DNA of 64,000 nt from Acanthornis magna. Lineage: Eukaryota > Chordata > Aves > Passeriformes > Acanthizidae. Within the stretch, counting starts at the first letter, position 1. The number at the start of each line of letters is the position of its first letter. Under the pieces are notes generated by a model, which was not told the DNA's origin, made no database searches, and saw nothing but the letters and a program-made list of their open reading frames with translations. Location of the stretch: the NCBI GenBank assembly GCA_036785705.1, contig JAWUZG010000056.1:13648001-13712000 (forward strand), written 5' to 3'. Made by a program: the position numbers and the translations under genes. Shown one piece after another: positions 1 through 12,044 of the stretch.

Positions 1-2055
1 ACCATTCATGTGTGATTTATTCCTGTCCTTTTGGAGAGCAGAAGGAATGTAACTTGGTCAATCCACAGCCGATAAGGAGGCAAAACCAAAGTGACAGACC
101 CGACGTGTTGGGAAATATTTGCTTGGCTCTGAACTTGTGTATTGGCTGGAAGGGGTTCAGATGTTTCCTTGAACTCTGTAGGGAATCCTCATGGTTTTTT
201 TCCTGCTTTTCACATGGGCTTTAGACAACACGAGGGCTCCTAAGCCCCAGGTGCTCTTCCTCAGCTCTTGACAGCATGTAACACTTCAGGACTGCTTTGG
301 GAAAAAAATTTGGGACAGATGGCCAGCCTGCTGGATTGCTACGGTTGTCAAGGGTCAGCTCTCAAGCAGGTCTCTCTCAACGTTCAGTGCATCTGTGATT
401 TTAGGTTATTTAAATTGTATGGAATATATGCTGCGAACATTTTCTCACATTTATGCCCTTTTGAGTCTCCCAAAAACCTGAAATGTCAGGTGTCGCTATG
501 CCAATCTTATTTGTCATATAGCAAGACAGTCCTAAAACCAGGTCATGCTGGAGATTGTCACCACAGTCATTCTTTGGAGTGTCCTGGTGATCATTTCCTT
601 TCCTCGGGCAAAGGAGCCACCCAAGTGTGCCCTCAAATCCCAGTTTAGAGCACTCTGCAGCCAAACGATGCAGGATGTTTGCACTGCGCTTTCTTCTGGT
701 TCTAGCCCACCCTGGATCCCTCCCTCCTCACCTCTCCCACCAGGGAGGATCTGTCTCTCAGCCTTCCTTTCTCTCAGAGCATCCCCAGGGTTCCCAGCTC
801 ACCGTGCAGATGGTGTCACCAATGGGATCACCCAGTGGCTTCCAGCAGAAAGCCTGGGGACAAAATTTGGGGAAAAATCCGGGCATTGAATACATACTTT
901 GTTTAGGAGACTAAAGTGAGTAAGGGTTTTCTTGGAAGCACAGGAGGCTCCATCTCTCCTGTGGGTGCCTTTGGTGGATGAGCTCCAGCCCTGCCTCGCA
1001 GCTCATCACCTCCCGAGGAGGTAAGGGCTACGTATTCCTTGATCTTCACTTCTGCAATCCTCCCTGAGTACAAGGGTGCAGTTCTTCCATGCATGGAAAG
1101 GAAGCTTCTGTCAGCGCTGCTGCAGTGAATCCATCCACTGAAGCCATATTTGCTTTATTAAATTCATTTTTCTCAGAGATTTCCTCCCATTTTGCTGAAT
1201 GTGTTGAGCTGATGGGACCTGCTCACTTCCTGAGATGTTAATAGGCTTTAATAAAGAATCTGATGGACATTTTTGTCCTTTGAGGGCAAGGATTTAAATT
1301 TTAGCCTGTATTAACTGAGGAGATATTGGGGGATAGACTAATATTTCTTATGTAGAAATCTTATTGAATTTGGTCCAAAGCACATTATTTTACAGAGTTA
1401 AACACTACCGCTGGAAATAATTTCAAATTTGCACAACACTGAATCCTAAGAACAGTTCTGAATTGAGCTTAAAACTTGTGTACCCTTTTGGGGACTGAAA
1501 GAGGGAAAAGAATCAGAAAGGGATAAAAGAGAAAAGACTGCAGGAGCTAAAATAAAGAAAGACAATCCCTTCATCACCTGAATAAAACCCACTAAGTGTT
1601 GAAATGAGGTCGAAAGATATTCGTTAAGACTGTGGAGTAGAAAGGCAGCAATTATTTCTTTGGAAAGTCTCTCTTAAGGACTTAAGCAGAAGCCTGGAGG
1701 GGGCTGCCTCCAGCTAGAAGGAATTGCCCCTGGCTTTAGCAGGAGTGAGGGAAAGAAAGGAAGCAATTACTCACTGAACAATGGTGTATTAAGACGCTCC
1801 TTTCTGTTTCCAAACCCAAGCTCCCTCCCCAGTGAGGTTTCCCGCTGGGAGAGAGGAGGAGAGGCCCCGTGGGAGGCAGCAGCTGCAGGTAGGGAGCCTC
1901 TCTGCGAGCTGGGACAGCCCCGATGGCCAGGCAGGAGATGGAATGGAGGTGGAAATCCTCTGAGGATGCTCATTCCTTCAGGGATGGTAGCTGGAATAGG
2001 GTTATCCTATGGGCCCAGTTTTGGCAAGCCTTTCATCATTCATCAGGTACCAGGG
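1..2055. other. Non-coding stretch, nothing recognised
   Basis: No gene or repeat was recognised. Between about 270 and 910 several frames are open at once (up to 126 codons), but they encode nothing domain-like and the simultaneous openness points to low stop density. An AATAAA polyadenylation-type hexamer occurs near 1249-1254 without any upstream coding signal. The segment 1490-1570 is purine-rich (A/G). Confidence 0.7.
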
Positions 2056-2273
2056 AAGGCTTAGATTGGAAATTAGGAAAAAATTATTCACAGGAAGGGC
2101 CGTCAAACATTGGAAATTGGGTGCCTAGGGAAGTGGTGGGGTCACCATCCCTGGAGGGACATAGAAGATGTGTAGATGTGGCACTTGGGGACATATTTTA
2201 GTGGTGGGCTTGGGCCAGTGGTTGGACTTGATGATCTTAGAGGTCTTTTCCAACCTAAATGATTCTCTAATTC
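2056..2273 (+). mobile_element. CR1 LINE 3' end, plus orientation
   Basis: This is a 5'-truncated tail of a CR1 (chicken repeat 1) non-LTR retrotransposon. The segment 'aagtggtggggtcaccatcc' near 2130-2150, a 'gtagatgtggcacttgggga'-type stretch near 2171-2190, and a tail running through 'gatcttagaggtcttttcca' into 'gattctctaattc' match the 3' part of avian CR1 as I know it. Only the very end of the ORF2 region and the 3' UTR remain, so it cannot move. Many substitutions and a degraded terminal octamer suggest it is not recent. The 5' edge is approximate. Confidence 0.93.
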
Positions 2274-3683
2274 ATCTTCCTCTCTGCACTGTCTCCTCCA
2301 CACCTGCTGGCTCCCTCAGCTGCCCTCCATAGCCAAAGCTCATCCCTCTGCTCCTCTGGAAGTCAGAAAGAGTTGGGGAGGACTAGTCAGACATGCATGG
2401 AGTGGAAATCCTGAGCCCATTTAGAAAAACCACCACCTTTTTTAACTAAACCCCAAACCAAAACCATTGCAGCCCCGCTCTCAAATGTGCCCTGCCATCA
2501 GAGCGAATTGCAGAGCATCTTGCATGCAGCAGAAAGTTGCTGGGGTTTAAGGCATTTCTCCAGTGAGATCCCAGGGGGAGTGAAATAAATCAGCAGCACA
2601 CAGGGCCCTGTGTGAAGGTCAGAGAGAGGAGTTAGGGACAGGAGGTGCTGCCAGCCTCCACCACCCTTCCAGGAGCAGGGGCCTCACCCATCTCCCTTAT
2701 CCCCAGTGCAGGAATGACCCAGGGCATCCGTGGATCAGGCTGAGTGCAGGGAACAGCCGGAGCCTGCTGTTTGATGAGGTCTGTGAAGCTCTTGTAGGTG
2801 CTGGCAGCCTCTTTGCCCCTCCTCTCCCACTCCAGCCACATCTCCCCCTCCTCCCACAGCTGGGCACCCAGCCTTGGCCTCTGGCCCCAGGGCTGTGCAC
2901 AGCTGGGCAATATTTTTGGGCTGCTTGAAACAGCCAATTCCCACTGCCTTTCCTAGCCAGCCTCATTCCTCTCTATGTATGACCTTAAACCCTTCTTCCT
3001 GTTCTTCCTCTTGGTGCCTTTTTCTTTCACTGTGCCTTCCCTGACCTGTTTCTGCACTTTTCCTCTCCCCATCCTTTTGCAGTTAGGTCAGAGAGATGCT
3101 TTCCCATCTCCAGGACACTTCTTTCTAATTGACATCTGTGAGTAGTGTTCTGCCTCCTTCCCCATGACTCTGTTCCCAGATCCATACTCCTGCCAAGGTT
3201 GTATGAAGGCATTTCTGCAGCCACAGGCTGGCCTGAGTGACTGGAGGGGTTTCCTTATCTGGGTGGAAACCACCCCAATGTTTTGGTGGTCTGTGCACCC
3301 TCCACCCCTGTCAGGCTGCTGGAAGCTGCTGCCTCGCATGTGTTGGAGGGTGTTTTTCACTTTTCATTCTTCTCTGGATAGAGCTGACTTCAAAGAGATT
3401 TTTTTTTTTCATATCTACAGGTCAAAACACTCGAGAAAATGATGCAAGCAGGGCTGATCCCTGCAATGCCTGTGGGTCAGGAGGTCAGCAAGGAGACTGG
3501 TTTTGTTCCCTGGTCAGAGGGAACTTGTTGCAGTCTCTCTTGGGGCAGTCTCTGCAGGAAGAGTGATAATGGGAAAACCAGCCAAGGCAGGGCTGCAGTG
3601 CCCCCAGGGACTTCAGAGTCCATCCAAGATAGAAGAACCTGATGGATGAAATGTGGATTTTGAGCTCATCTAACAAAGTTACC
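2274..3683. other. Non-coding stretch, GC-rich in part
   Basis: Nothing gene-like was recognised. At 2630-2970 all three minus-strand frames stay open for 69-101 codons, an effect of composition rather than coding. A ten-T tract near 3401-3410 is followed by 'catatctacag', which resembles a splice acceptor, but no convincing exon follows it. Confidence 0.65.
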
Positions 3684-3790
3684 TTGATGCTCTAATGGGA
3701 GGCATCCCTCCCCGTGGCAGAGGGGTTGAGATGATCTTTAAAGTCACTTCTAAAAGTTCTTTAAAACCCTTCTATGATTCCATGATTCTG
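3684..3790 (+). mobile_element. CR1 LINE 3' tail, plus orientation
   Basis: The sequence runs from a 'tgctctaatgggaggcatcc' stretch through 'gaggggttgagatgatcttt' to 'ttctatgattccatgattct'. This is the standard CR1 3' end (short 3' UTR segment, then the octamer repeat). Only about 105 bases survive, with no coding sequence. It appears to be the same CR1 group as the copies at 46610 and 53694. Confidence 0.93.
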
Positions 3791-5299
3791 GGCAGCAGCC
3801 TGGATAGTGGCATGGATGCAGCCACTGCTGGGCTTCAGTGGCACAGGTCCCTGATGTTTTCATGTCCTTTATAGCACGAGTCTATCCAGCCTCTGGAACA
3901 ATGGTGCTCTTGGGTGCCGTGAGCAGATCCTCCCCCATTCATGCTGTGAAGTTTGCGCTATTTATCACCTGAGCCCTGCTTTGGGGTTTACTGGAGGAGG
4001 GGATCTGAAGGCAGTGAGGACTTTGGGTTGGTCTGAGAGGCTGAGAGCAGGTCACAGGTGAGCCTACCCACAGGTGGCCCCTCTCTGCTATCTGGTGGGA
4101 AGAGTGAGCAGAAATAACAAAAATCACAGAGCTCAGGTGTTGCTCTAATGCACCTCCTCAGAGGGTGCATAGACTCGTCCAGGCCCTGGGAGGGCTGGTT
4201 AGTCTGCTGAGTGGTGGATCCTGCAAACTGGGGTTCATCCTCCACTGATTCACCAAGGCAGGACTGTGTTGGGGTTTTCTAATAGGTATTTTTTTTTTGC
4301 TTGGGGACAGGACTGCTGCTCTGTTCTCCTGTCTCACCCCTGTCCTGCTCATAACTGGAAACGAGCAGTAGAGCTCATGTGCAGCCGTGCATGGCTCTCC
4401 TCTGCCTGGCAATCCATAATCCTGATAAAGCACCATCTGGGCTGGAAGTGTGTGAATATCCAACATGACAGCACCTCAAATTCCTTCTTTATGCTTATTA
4501 ATAACAAGCTGTAAAAATAGCAGTCAGACAAGATGAGATCATAAGGCTGATCGTGGGATGCCATATGCTGTCTGTTTTACTGAGGGAGCCTCATGCAGAG
4601 GAGACCTGTGCTCTCTTGCCAGAGCAGGGTGGGGCTGGGGGCAGCAAGGGGTGTATGGGCTTTTTCTTTTTTAGGATAGACAATGGGAGCAGAGAGGCAC
4701 TGCTGGGAATTGCTGAAAATCTCTGAGCCTGAGGAGCAGCAGGTCTGTGAACAGGACAACTATTCCATGGGTTTTTTGGTGGCTTTACCTGGTTGTGACT
4801 CCAGTTGCTCTGTCCTCTGACCTTCCAGACCACCTACCTCTGTTTCTTTGAGGTGATGATACCTTAACAGAAACCAAAGATTTTTTTTTAATTTTTTTTT
4901 TTTTTAATTCTGTTTACTGTGAAGTTAAGATTTGCAAAAAATGCAGAGAGAAAAAGAAAGCTCGGCCCATTTATGTTAGTACATGCTTCAAAAAGATGAT
5001 GTAGATCTTGGCCAGCTGTGGGATAGCAACATTTTCTGTGCTTAAAGGAATGATATTTCCAGCACCTAGCAGTATCCTATTTGTCTTTCATAATCTTCCG
5101 GCTGAGAAGTGTTAGTGTGGATTAGGGCTCTTCAAACTTTGATAGCTCATGGACAGCGGTGCCCTGTTCGTGAAGTGTGAAGGGCAAGAACCTGCTCTGG
5201 GCTGACCCAGGCCAGCGTGCTGTGATTTCTTTAGCCCACGGGATTTGTCTGCGGCGCACCTGGGCTGTGGTTCACAGCAAGCTGCAGGAACAAACATTC
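3791..5299. other. Non-coding stretch with a poly-T tract
   Basis: No gene was recognised. Minus-strand frames of 60-102 codons around 3940-4830 show no domain. The tract at 4881-4905 is T9-AA-T14, which could be the reversed poly(A) of a decayed retroelement, although no recognisable element adjoins it. Confidence 0.65.
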
Positions 5300-5689
5300 T
5301 GAATCTTTCCTGTGTTTAAGGAATTAATTTTCTAATTAGGAGTGTTGCTGCCTTGGTGATGGCCTGGGGTTTGGGGAAGCAGACCCTCGTGCTGGTGCAT
5401 CGCTGCCTTGCCAGAAGGGCTGTTTTTGGGGGGTGACCCCAATACCCAAACCAGCCCTTTGCTCCTCCGGCCTCAACGAGGCTCAGGTGCCAATTAAACC
5501 TTGCACAACCAAGAGCAAGAGCGACCTTTGGCAACATCCCTTCCCAAGGCCGCAGGTTCTGCTGCCCCAGGATGCGTGTGTGAGTCATTGTCTGCAAATC
5601 CAAGTGGCCAGATGTCCTCCAGACCCCGCTGGGCTCCCCCAGCAGAAGGGGCCAAGGAGCTGGGGCTGCTCCTTCCTTCCTCCCTCGCA

Positions 5690-5950
5690 GCAGAGGTGCG
5701 CTGCAGGTGAGGAGCTCGCGCATCCCGCGGTGCTGGGGCAGCGAGCCAGCGCTTGTGGGGCTGGCCCTGGGGGAGCCATCTGCGGCAGCTGGGCCCATCT
5801 CTGCCCCCAGCCCGCTGGCAGGGACGCAGGCAAGGGGCTGTTGTCACAGCTGCCCCGCAGCTCTCGCTCCCAGCTGCTTTTGGCTGCCGCGCCGGTGGCT
5901 CGCGGGGAGCACAACCAGGGACCCCCGCGGGCCCCTGCTCCGGACAGCTG
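5690..5950. promoter_or_regulatory. Small CpG-island-like segment
   Basis: By hand I count about 19 CpG dinucleotides in roughly 260 bases, at a GC content near two-thirds, for example around 5716-5730 and 5887-5932. That approximates an observed/expected CpG of about 0.6, against a clearly CpG-poor surrounding. Such islands often mark promoters or unmethylated regulatory DNA; no TATA box or first exon could be tied to it. The long open frames here on both strands (252 codons plus, 224 minus) begin at non-ATG codons or have no recognisable domain, and are expected from high GC. Confidence 0.5.
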
Positions 5951-6200
5951 GGGAAAGGCTCCTTTGGGTTTTCCCAGTGCCAAAGGCTTTTATTTATTAG
6001 CACAGCATTACTCTGAGGGCTCTGCCCCTCCCTGTCCCCCTCTGGCCCATGGGCTGCGGGCTCTGTACAAAGCACGAGCGGGCAATGCTGCTGGAGAGTT
6101 TGTGTCTGGAGTTTCGGGAGGGAGGCAGAGTCCTGCCTGGGGCTCTGGTCTGTGTGTTGGCTTTGCAACCAAGATGGTATTCTTTAATTAGAAAAAATTT

Positions 6201-9083
6201 CTTTTTTTTCATGATTTTTCAAATTGTTGAGAAGCCTGGTGACGATACAAAATGAGGGTGTTCTACTTTGAGACAGTGACATATGAGCTTTTGATGAAAA
6301 ATCAATAAAATAACTAGTGTTGAACTTAATAAACTCTTAAAAAAGCTGTGAAACACCAGGGAGTCCTCTTTTGAGGAAGATCATTGTCTTTCCAAAAGGC
6401 AAAGCAGATTTCTGAGGAAAAAATGTGACTAAATCTAGCTGGTAACTTGTTGGCCATGAGTAGTGGTCTCTCTCCTTTTCCCAGATCCACCTCTAGCCTT
6501 CCCCACAGCCCTGGGCTGAGCTGTACCATCTCTGTGCAACTAAATTCCATCAGCCTTCACAGGTCAAGCAATTCTCTGCTTTCTTGAAGAGGCAAAATCA
6601 GCCAAACCCCTGAAATTCTGTTCTAGTGAGGAATAGGACTGCAAGAAGCAGCTCTGCTTTAGGGCAGCTACTCCTCATCAGTGCAGTTATTCCATGGGCA
6701 CATTGTTCCCTCTGTGCCCACCTTGTGGGATGTATATCTTAGGGCTCCACAAAGCACTGCCATGCTCCAGGAGCAGGGCAGAAACCCTTTTTTGTATCTG
6801 TCCTGGGAGGAATCTTGCTGGAGGGTGAATCAGGGCAATGGCTCTGCAGGAGCCTGTTGTAATTGCCAGATTTAAGATGTTGGGCTCTGAATAAATCTTC
6901 TTTTTTACTTTGCTGGGCTAATTCAGGCTTGAAAACTGAAGTGACAGCTTATAGCCAGGCTTTTCAGTTTGGCTTGTCCAAGACTGTGTGTGTGTGTTAT
7001 GTGCCTAAATGCAAATAAGCTGCTCCCAGAAAACACAGTCACAAGTGCTAAACTTATTATCCGCATGGACTGATGGTGTGAGCGACTGGAGACCACATAA
7101 ATCACCTTTTTTCTGCTCAGAGTGAAAGTGATACTGGTGCTGTAGTCCCTGACAGTAAGGAATGACTCTTTCTGGTTGGACAGGTTTGATTGGCCGCTAA
7201 TTTACTCTCCCTCCTCTCATAATTCAGCGCAGCTTTCTTGATGCGCTCTGCCAGCTCTCCCCAATTTGCTGCTAGGAGGATTTTCATGCGAGTGAATTGT
7301 GGATTCCAGTTCAAACACGTATGGGGCACGCTCCTGCTTGATGGCTCTGTGCTTAGATGTCGCAGGAAGAGACAGTGTTTTGTATAACTGCAAGAAAAAT
7401 ACCATGTTCTAATTAGTGTAATTTATAGTCCCTTGCAGGCTAAAACAACAGCTGATGAGTCATGGAAGTTCCTTCTTCTGACACTCGCTGAAAGAAATGT
7501 TATTTTAGCTCCCGTGATTTTTTTGAGAGAGGGGGGAGGAGCAGGGTGTGGAGGGTCTAAAATGCCTCACCCCTCTTCAACACCTACATCCTGCAAAGTG
7601 TTTCCTGTTTGAAGGTTTCTGGGGTGGTTTCTGCGCAGTGAGGGAGCACTGATTATGTCTATGTCTAATTACCAGCCATGGTGGATCCCAGTTTGAGTGT
7701 CCGAGTGTGAGCTGGAGCTCCTGAGCCCACTGTGGCAGCTGGGACAGGAGAATTCAGTAGCTGCAATAGTGTCAGTGTTGGATTCATAGCTGCACACTCG
7801 ATTCCCCCTGTGCTCCACCTGGGCACTGGTGTGCTGTGAGCATACTGTGGGCAGATAAGAGCTGAGGGAAAGGTGGGACTTCCAATTCCATTTTCAAGGG
7901 CGGTCTTGCTACTGAATTTCAAACTTGTCCTACGCCTCTGACCTGAGACTTTGCTCAAACTGGTCTCTGCAAAGGTGAGTCGCTTGGATTAAAGCAAAGC
8001 TTCACTCCAGGTTGGTTTTTCCACCCTGAACTTGTCACTGATGATGGGGTGAACTGTGACAAACAGCTCAGGACCTGCTTGTGACTGCAGGAGTGAAACC
8101 CAGGGATGGGGGACACTCCCACCTTGTCCTGGGGACTGTCCCTGGCCGTGTAAGTCTGGCTCCGACCATGAGAGGTCAGCAATGGACCTGCCCAGCAGCC
8201 ACTGCCCTCCTTGGAGCACAGCCTCCTCCATTTAGGTACAGAGGCTGCCAGAAGGATATTTTGCTCAGCACGTGCTGTCCATGAATGTTTGGAGTGGTTA
8301 GTGACATCAAATCCCTGGAACAGAGCTGTCTACAGCAAGTTATGTGAAAGGCTTTGCCCACAGCAAAGCTGAAGATTTCTGCACTGAGCATTTCTTTTTT
8401 GTCTTGGTGGCTCTTTGGTTTGGTCACCATGAGATACAGGCGTTCTTTCATTTCTGCTGTTGGAAGACAGACTGTGGTTCTCCAAGAATAGGTAAATTGT
8501 CCACACTTGCCTATGCATTCCAAGAACTTACGGAGGCTTTTGGAGGAAAGAAGAATTCTACAAATCTGAATCCTCGGGTGAAAATGAAGTTGCAGAGGGT
8601 TCACCTATGACATGATGGTTAGGAAGGGTCCTCAGACAGCAAATGAAGTGGCCATTGCCTGGCTCTGCTGAAAATGTGCCAAGGACTATGTTGGACTGGA
8701 GAGCTCAGGCTCCTAGAATTGTTATTTCAAGTTCTGGAGAATTTCCTCAAAATTCTGTGTGCTCACAGCAGAAAACATCATTATTGTTTTAGTTCTGTTG
8801 ACAGGCAGTGGAAGTGTGCACCTGAGAGTTGGGAGTCGGTGTTCAGGAAACAGAGATGGCTCTGTGAAAGTGGTTAGGACTGAGCCTGGTGGAATGTGAA
8901 GATGAGAAAAATGAGAATCCTTAAGGAAAAGGAATCTTGCAGGGGTAAGGGAGGCCACAAAAAACCACCCAAACAACTTTAGAACTTCATAGGATTTTGG
9001 GTGATATCTGTGTCACTTGGTGCATCTGAAGCAATGTGTGACCTTTGTTATCCAGGTTTATCAAGGTCAATAATTAAAAAAGA

Positions 9084-9085
<2 letters not shown>
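6201..9085. other. Unique non-coding sequence
   Basis: No coding gene was recognised. A strong donor-like AAG/GTGAGT occurs at about 7974, but the three frames upstream close quickly. The stretch 7150-7480 looks regulatory (see separate entry). A minus-strand frame of 142 codons at 8176-8604 has no recognisable features. Confidence 0.65.
7150..7480. promoter_or_regulatory. Candidate conserved non-coding element
   Basis: This is repeat-free sequence that keeps several CpGs (near 7227, 7240, 7289, 7318) in otherwise AT-leaning DNA. It contains homeodomain-type cores ('ctaatttact' near 7197, 'ctaattagtg' near 7410) and an exact AP-1 site TGAGTCA at 7456-7462. Those properties are common in deeply conserved vertebrate enhancers, but conservation itself is not visible here, so the call is an inference. 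Confidence 0.3.

Positions 9086-9115
<30 letters not shown>
9086..9115 (+). repeat. Pure poly(A) run, 30 A
   Basis: An uninterrupted run of about thirty A is directly visible. It could be the tail of a retroposed sequence inserted in plus orientation, but the roughly 200 bases upstream match no SINE, LINE or gene that I recognise and no target-site duplication was found. It may equally be a plain mononucleotide microsatellite. Confidence 0.9.
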
Positions 9116-9118
<3 letters not shown>

Positions 9119-11624
9119 AAAAATACTGCTTTGTATCCATATCAAAATGCTCAGTGACTGTGTCAAAATCCCGGAGTAACTCCTGAGGCAAATGATGATC
9201 TCAGCTGAGTGGTGCCAGATAACAGGATTTCTGGCAGACAGACACAATTTTAAGGTGCTTTTTCCAGCAATTTTTATGACTGTTCATGAGATGGTATTTA
9301 ATCCATTACTGATATTTGCAGCATGACTTTAGAAAAACAGTGAAGGATTAAATAATTTCCAGAGGAGCTAATTTCTCAGGAGGAAAATTTCTTTCTTAAG
9401 GACTGCACTTAACCTGAAAACTTCAAATCCCCAGGTAAATTTATCAAGCTACTGGTTGTAAAAATATATTGGTTCAAACAGATTTTGGGTGAAAGGATCT
9501 CTCAAGTGAGTAGCACTCAATTAAACTTTATCTGAATCTCCTCTTTCCTGATGTATTCAGTCTACCTTTTTTCTTCTATCTTTGTAGCAAAAGGCCTCAA
9601 ACCCTAATTTCAAGTATTTGTGCTAAAGTTGTAAGGGTTGTGACAAAACCAGATGCATTTTAAAGCAATATCTTTAATGCTTTGACTGTTTTTTGTGGGG
9701 AGAGATGCTACTTTCAAATATGATTAATGAAAGTTTGCAGATGATTTCTAGCTCTTCCTTTCTTGGTCTTATTCCACCCTTCAGCCTCTTATTTTCTTCA
9801 GTCACTGCTCTGTGAATTGCCTCAGCCCTTCCAGGGCACCAAGTTGGCATCTGAATAGTCCCAGGGAGAACAACTGATTTTGTTTTTCTGGTTAAATCTT
9901 TTTATGATTTTCCCAGAAAAATGGGAACATAAGCAGAGATTGCTGAGACAACAGTGGAAGAATTAATACCTCTTTATCAATAGATTTTTTTCCTTTGGGT
10001 CTGTATCTAACAGCTGGGGTGGGTTTCTGCAGCCAATTATGGCAAAAACTTGCTATAGTGAATGGAGACTTTTCTTTCTACCTGTTAGGAATTAAGGATA
10101 GTCTTGATGAAAAATCTCAGAGGGTGTTTGGGTATGAAAATGAAATGTTGTTACACCATGTGGCTTTGCTGGAGCAGCCCCTGGATTTCCCAGGGCAGGG
10201 AGGTGAGCTGTTGGTCTTTTGTTTGTGGCTTCCTTCCCAGAACTGGTGCTGGCCCAGGAGTTGCACTCTGCATCTCTTCTCCCACTTACATATCAAATGA
10301 CTTATCTCCACTCTGCAGAGCCTTTCTTCTCTCTGACAACAACCCACAGCCCTGATAAGATGTCTTTTCGAGCCAGAGCCATCATCCATCACATCTCGTT
10401 CTTCTCTGGCACCACATTTGAAGCTCAGCCACGAGGATGGTTGGTGCTCAGCTCCCTCCACAGCTGCCCAGGTGGATTCTGGCCTAGATGAACCCAGCTC
10501 CAGGAAAAATGGAGCTAATTAATGTTCTAGTGCTGAAATTTGTTTTCCAGTGTGTCACCTCCAGAGATGTCTCCTGAAAGAGTCCAAGCCCAGGCTTGGA
10601 TGTCCGAGGGGTTGGTCTGGACATGCCAGTTTATCGCTCCTATCACACACCCAGTGATGGGAGAGGTCAATGCCTTGGACAGACACTAGAAAAATGGATG
10701 GTATTTCTGCCTCTGAGGCAATTCCTTTGTGATCCTCTAGGCCACTCTTGGCATGCCCAAGTGCCTTGGCAGGATTTAAGCCCTATATTTTAGGTACCAA
10801 TATTTAAAGTTGGTTTTTCATATCCTGTGCCTGTGTTTGTCTGAGTTAGTAGCACACAGCTGCGTGCCAGGGCTGTTGCAGGGCACCATTCCTGGTGCCA
10901 AGCCTTGAGCCCTAGATCTCCTGGTGGAACTTGCTGTCCAATTACGAAGATAAAATTCCTCAGAGAGCTTTAAAACTCAAATTCTCAGAGCATTCCTGAA
11001 ATTGTTGTGAAATGATATTAAGTAAATACCTGAGGCAAAGTTTAGATGTGGCAAGCAAGGATGCCCTGAAGCTGTTGAGGCTTGCCAGTCGCCTCTTAAA
11101 TGTATTCTGGAGCATATAAAAAGGACTTTGCTTTTGACATAAGTGACCATGCAAGGCATGTGAAATGCCCCAGGTAAGGCAGCAATCTGCTGCTTGAGCT
11201 GGAGCCTGGCAAATGGAGTGCCACTGGGCAGGAAATGCAGCTATCAAGTGAGAAACTGGGCAAAAACATGCTTGATGCTCTCAGGAGTGACTTTTTACCA
11301 CCTGCCATATATCATAATCAGTGTGACTGGGGTGGAAAGGGGGAATGTCTCCTTTGCTCTGCTCCTTTGTGTTTAAAGAAAATCTTATCTGAAAGGCTTT
11401 AAATCTTTCCAGGAAGATAGCCCTCCATCAGAAAAGCTGAAATAAGTCTGAGCTTTACACATATAACAAGTGAAAGTCACTTTAAAGTCCTCCATTAATA
11501 AATTGTCATGCTGATACGTGGTCTTGTGTAATTTATAGAGGTGCTCCAGTGGCTAAACACAGCGCAGGGCACAGGGAGGGATAAGTTCAGCAACTTGTAA
11601 ACACAGCTTGTGTTCCCCTCTCAG

Positions 11625-11773
11625 GACATTTGAAGGCTTACCAAGAGCAAATTCATTGCCTAGATCATAATTTATTTAGGAGTGCCAAGATCCTGGTCAG
11701 CAAAATCAAGTTGATGGAGCAGCTGTTCAAGACTCTGAGCAGAGCCTGGATCTTAGGGATGAATCCAAGCAAG
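11625..11773 (+). other. Candidate exon (low confidence)
   Basis: A pyrimidine-rich stretch ending 'tgttcccctctcag' precedes a frame open from 11627 well beyond the possible donor AAG/GTGGAT at 11773/11774. The predicted peptide is rich in L, K, Q and I and helix-like (for example ILVSKIKLMEQLF). The frame ends in phase 0, compatible with the next candidate at 11901. The donor is mediocre and I recognise no homologue. Several comparable chance segments occur in the window, so this is a prompt for checking rather than a gene call. Confidence 0.12.
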
Positions 11774-11900
11774 GTGGATCTTGTTCTGAAGGGTCTACAG
11801 AGTCTTGCTGGTGACTGCATTTTCCAAGTCTTATCTCTAGAGTTCTCTCAAATCTGATCAAGGCGCTCTGATTCTTTTGTTTGGGTTTTATTTCCTCCAG

Positions 11901-12044
11901 GCCATCAAAGCTCTCCTTCCAGTTCAGGAGAAACTGGGCTTGGTTTTAGCAAAGATGGACAACATCGGCAAGCAAAATGTGTGTCTTGACCTTCATGCAG
12001 CTGGGGAAAAACTCATCAATCAAGCCAGAGGCTGCTGTGCTTAG
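11901..12044 (+). other. Candidate terminal exon (low confidence)
   Basis: An acceptor-like 'gggttttatttcctccag' is followed at once by 47 sense codons and a TAG at 12042-12044. The peptide is charged and helical in character (for example VQEKLGLVLAKM, HAAGEKLINQAR) and in phase with the candidate ending at 11773; the intron between them would be 127 bases. The feel is of a coiled, spectrin-like segment, but that is an impression only. A 47-codon open frame is not rare by chance. Confidence 0.15.

Noticed and set aside
733..750. CTCF-like 'ccaccagggagg'
   Set aside because: It matches only the central part of the CTCF motif; the downstream GGC-rich half is missing.
5433..6191. 252-codon plus-strand open frame, with a 224-codon minus-strand frame over the same DNA
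   Set aside because: The plus frame opens on GTG, neither translation has a recognisable domain, and the high GC content lowers stop frequency in all frames.
7955..7980. Strong donor AAG/GTGAGT at about 7974 as a possible first-exon end
   Set aside because: All three upstream frames contain nearby stops and no promoter or acceptor could be tied to it.
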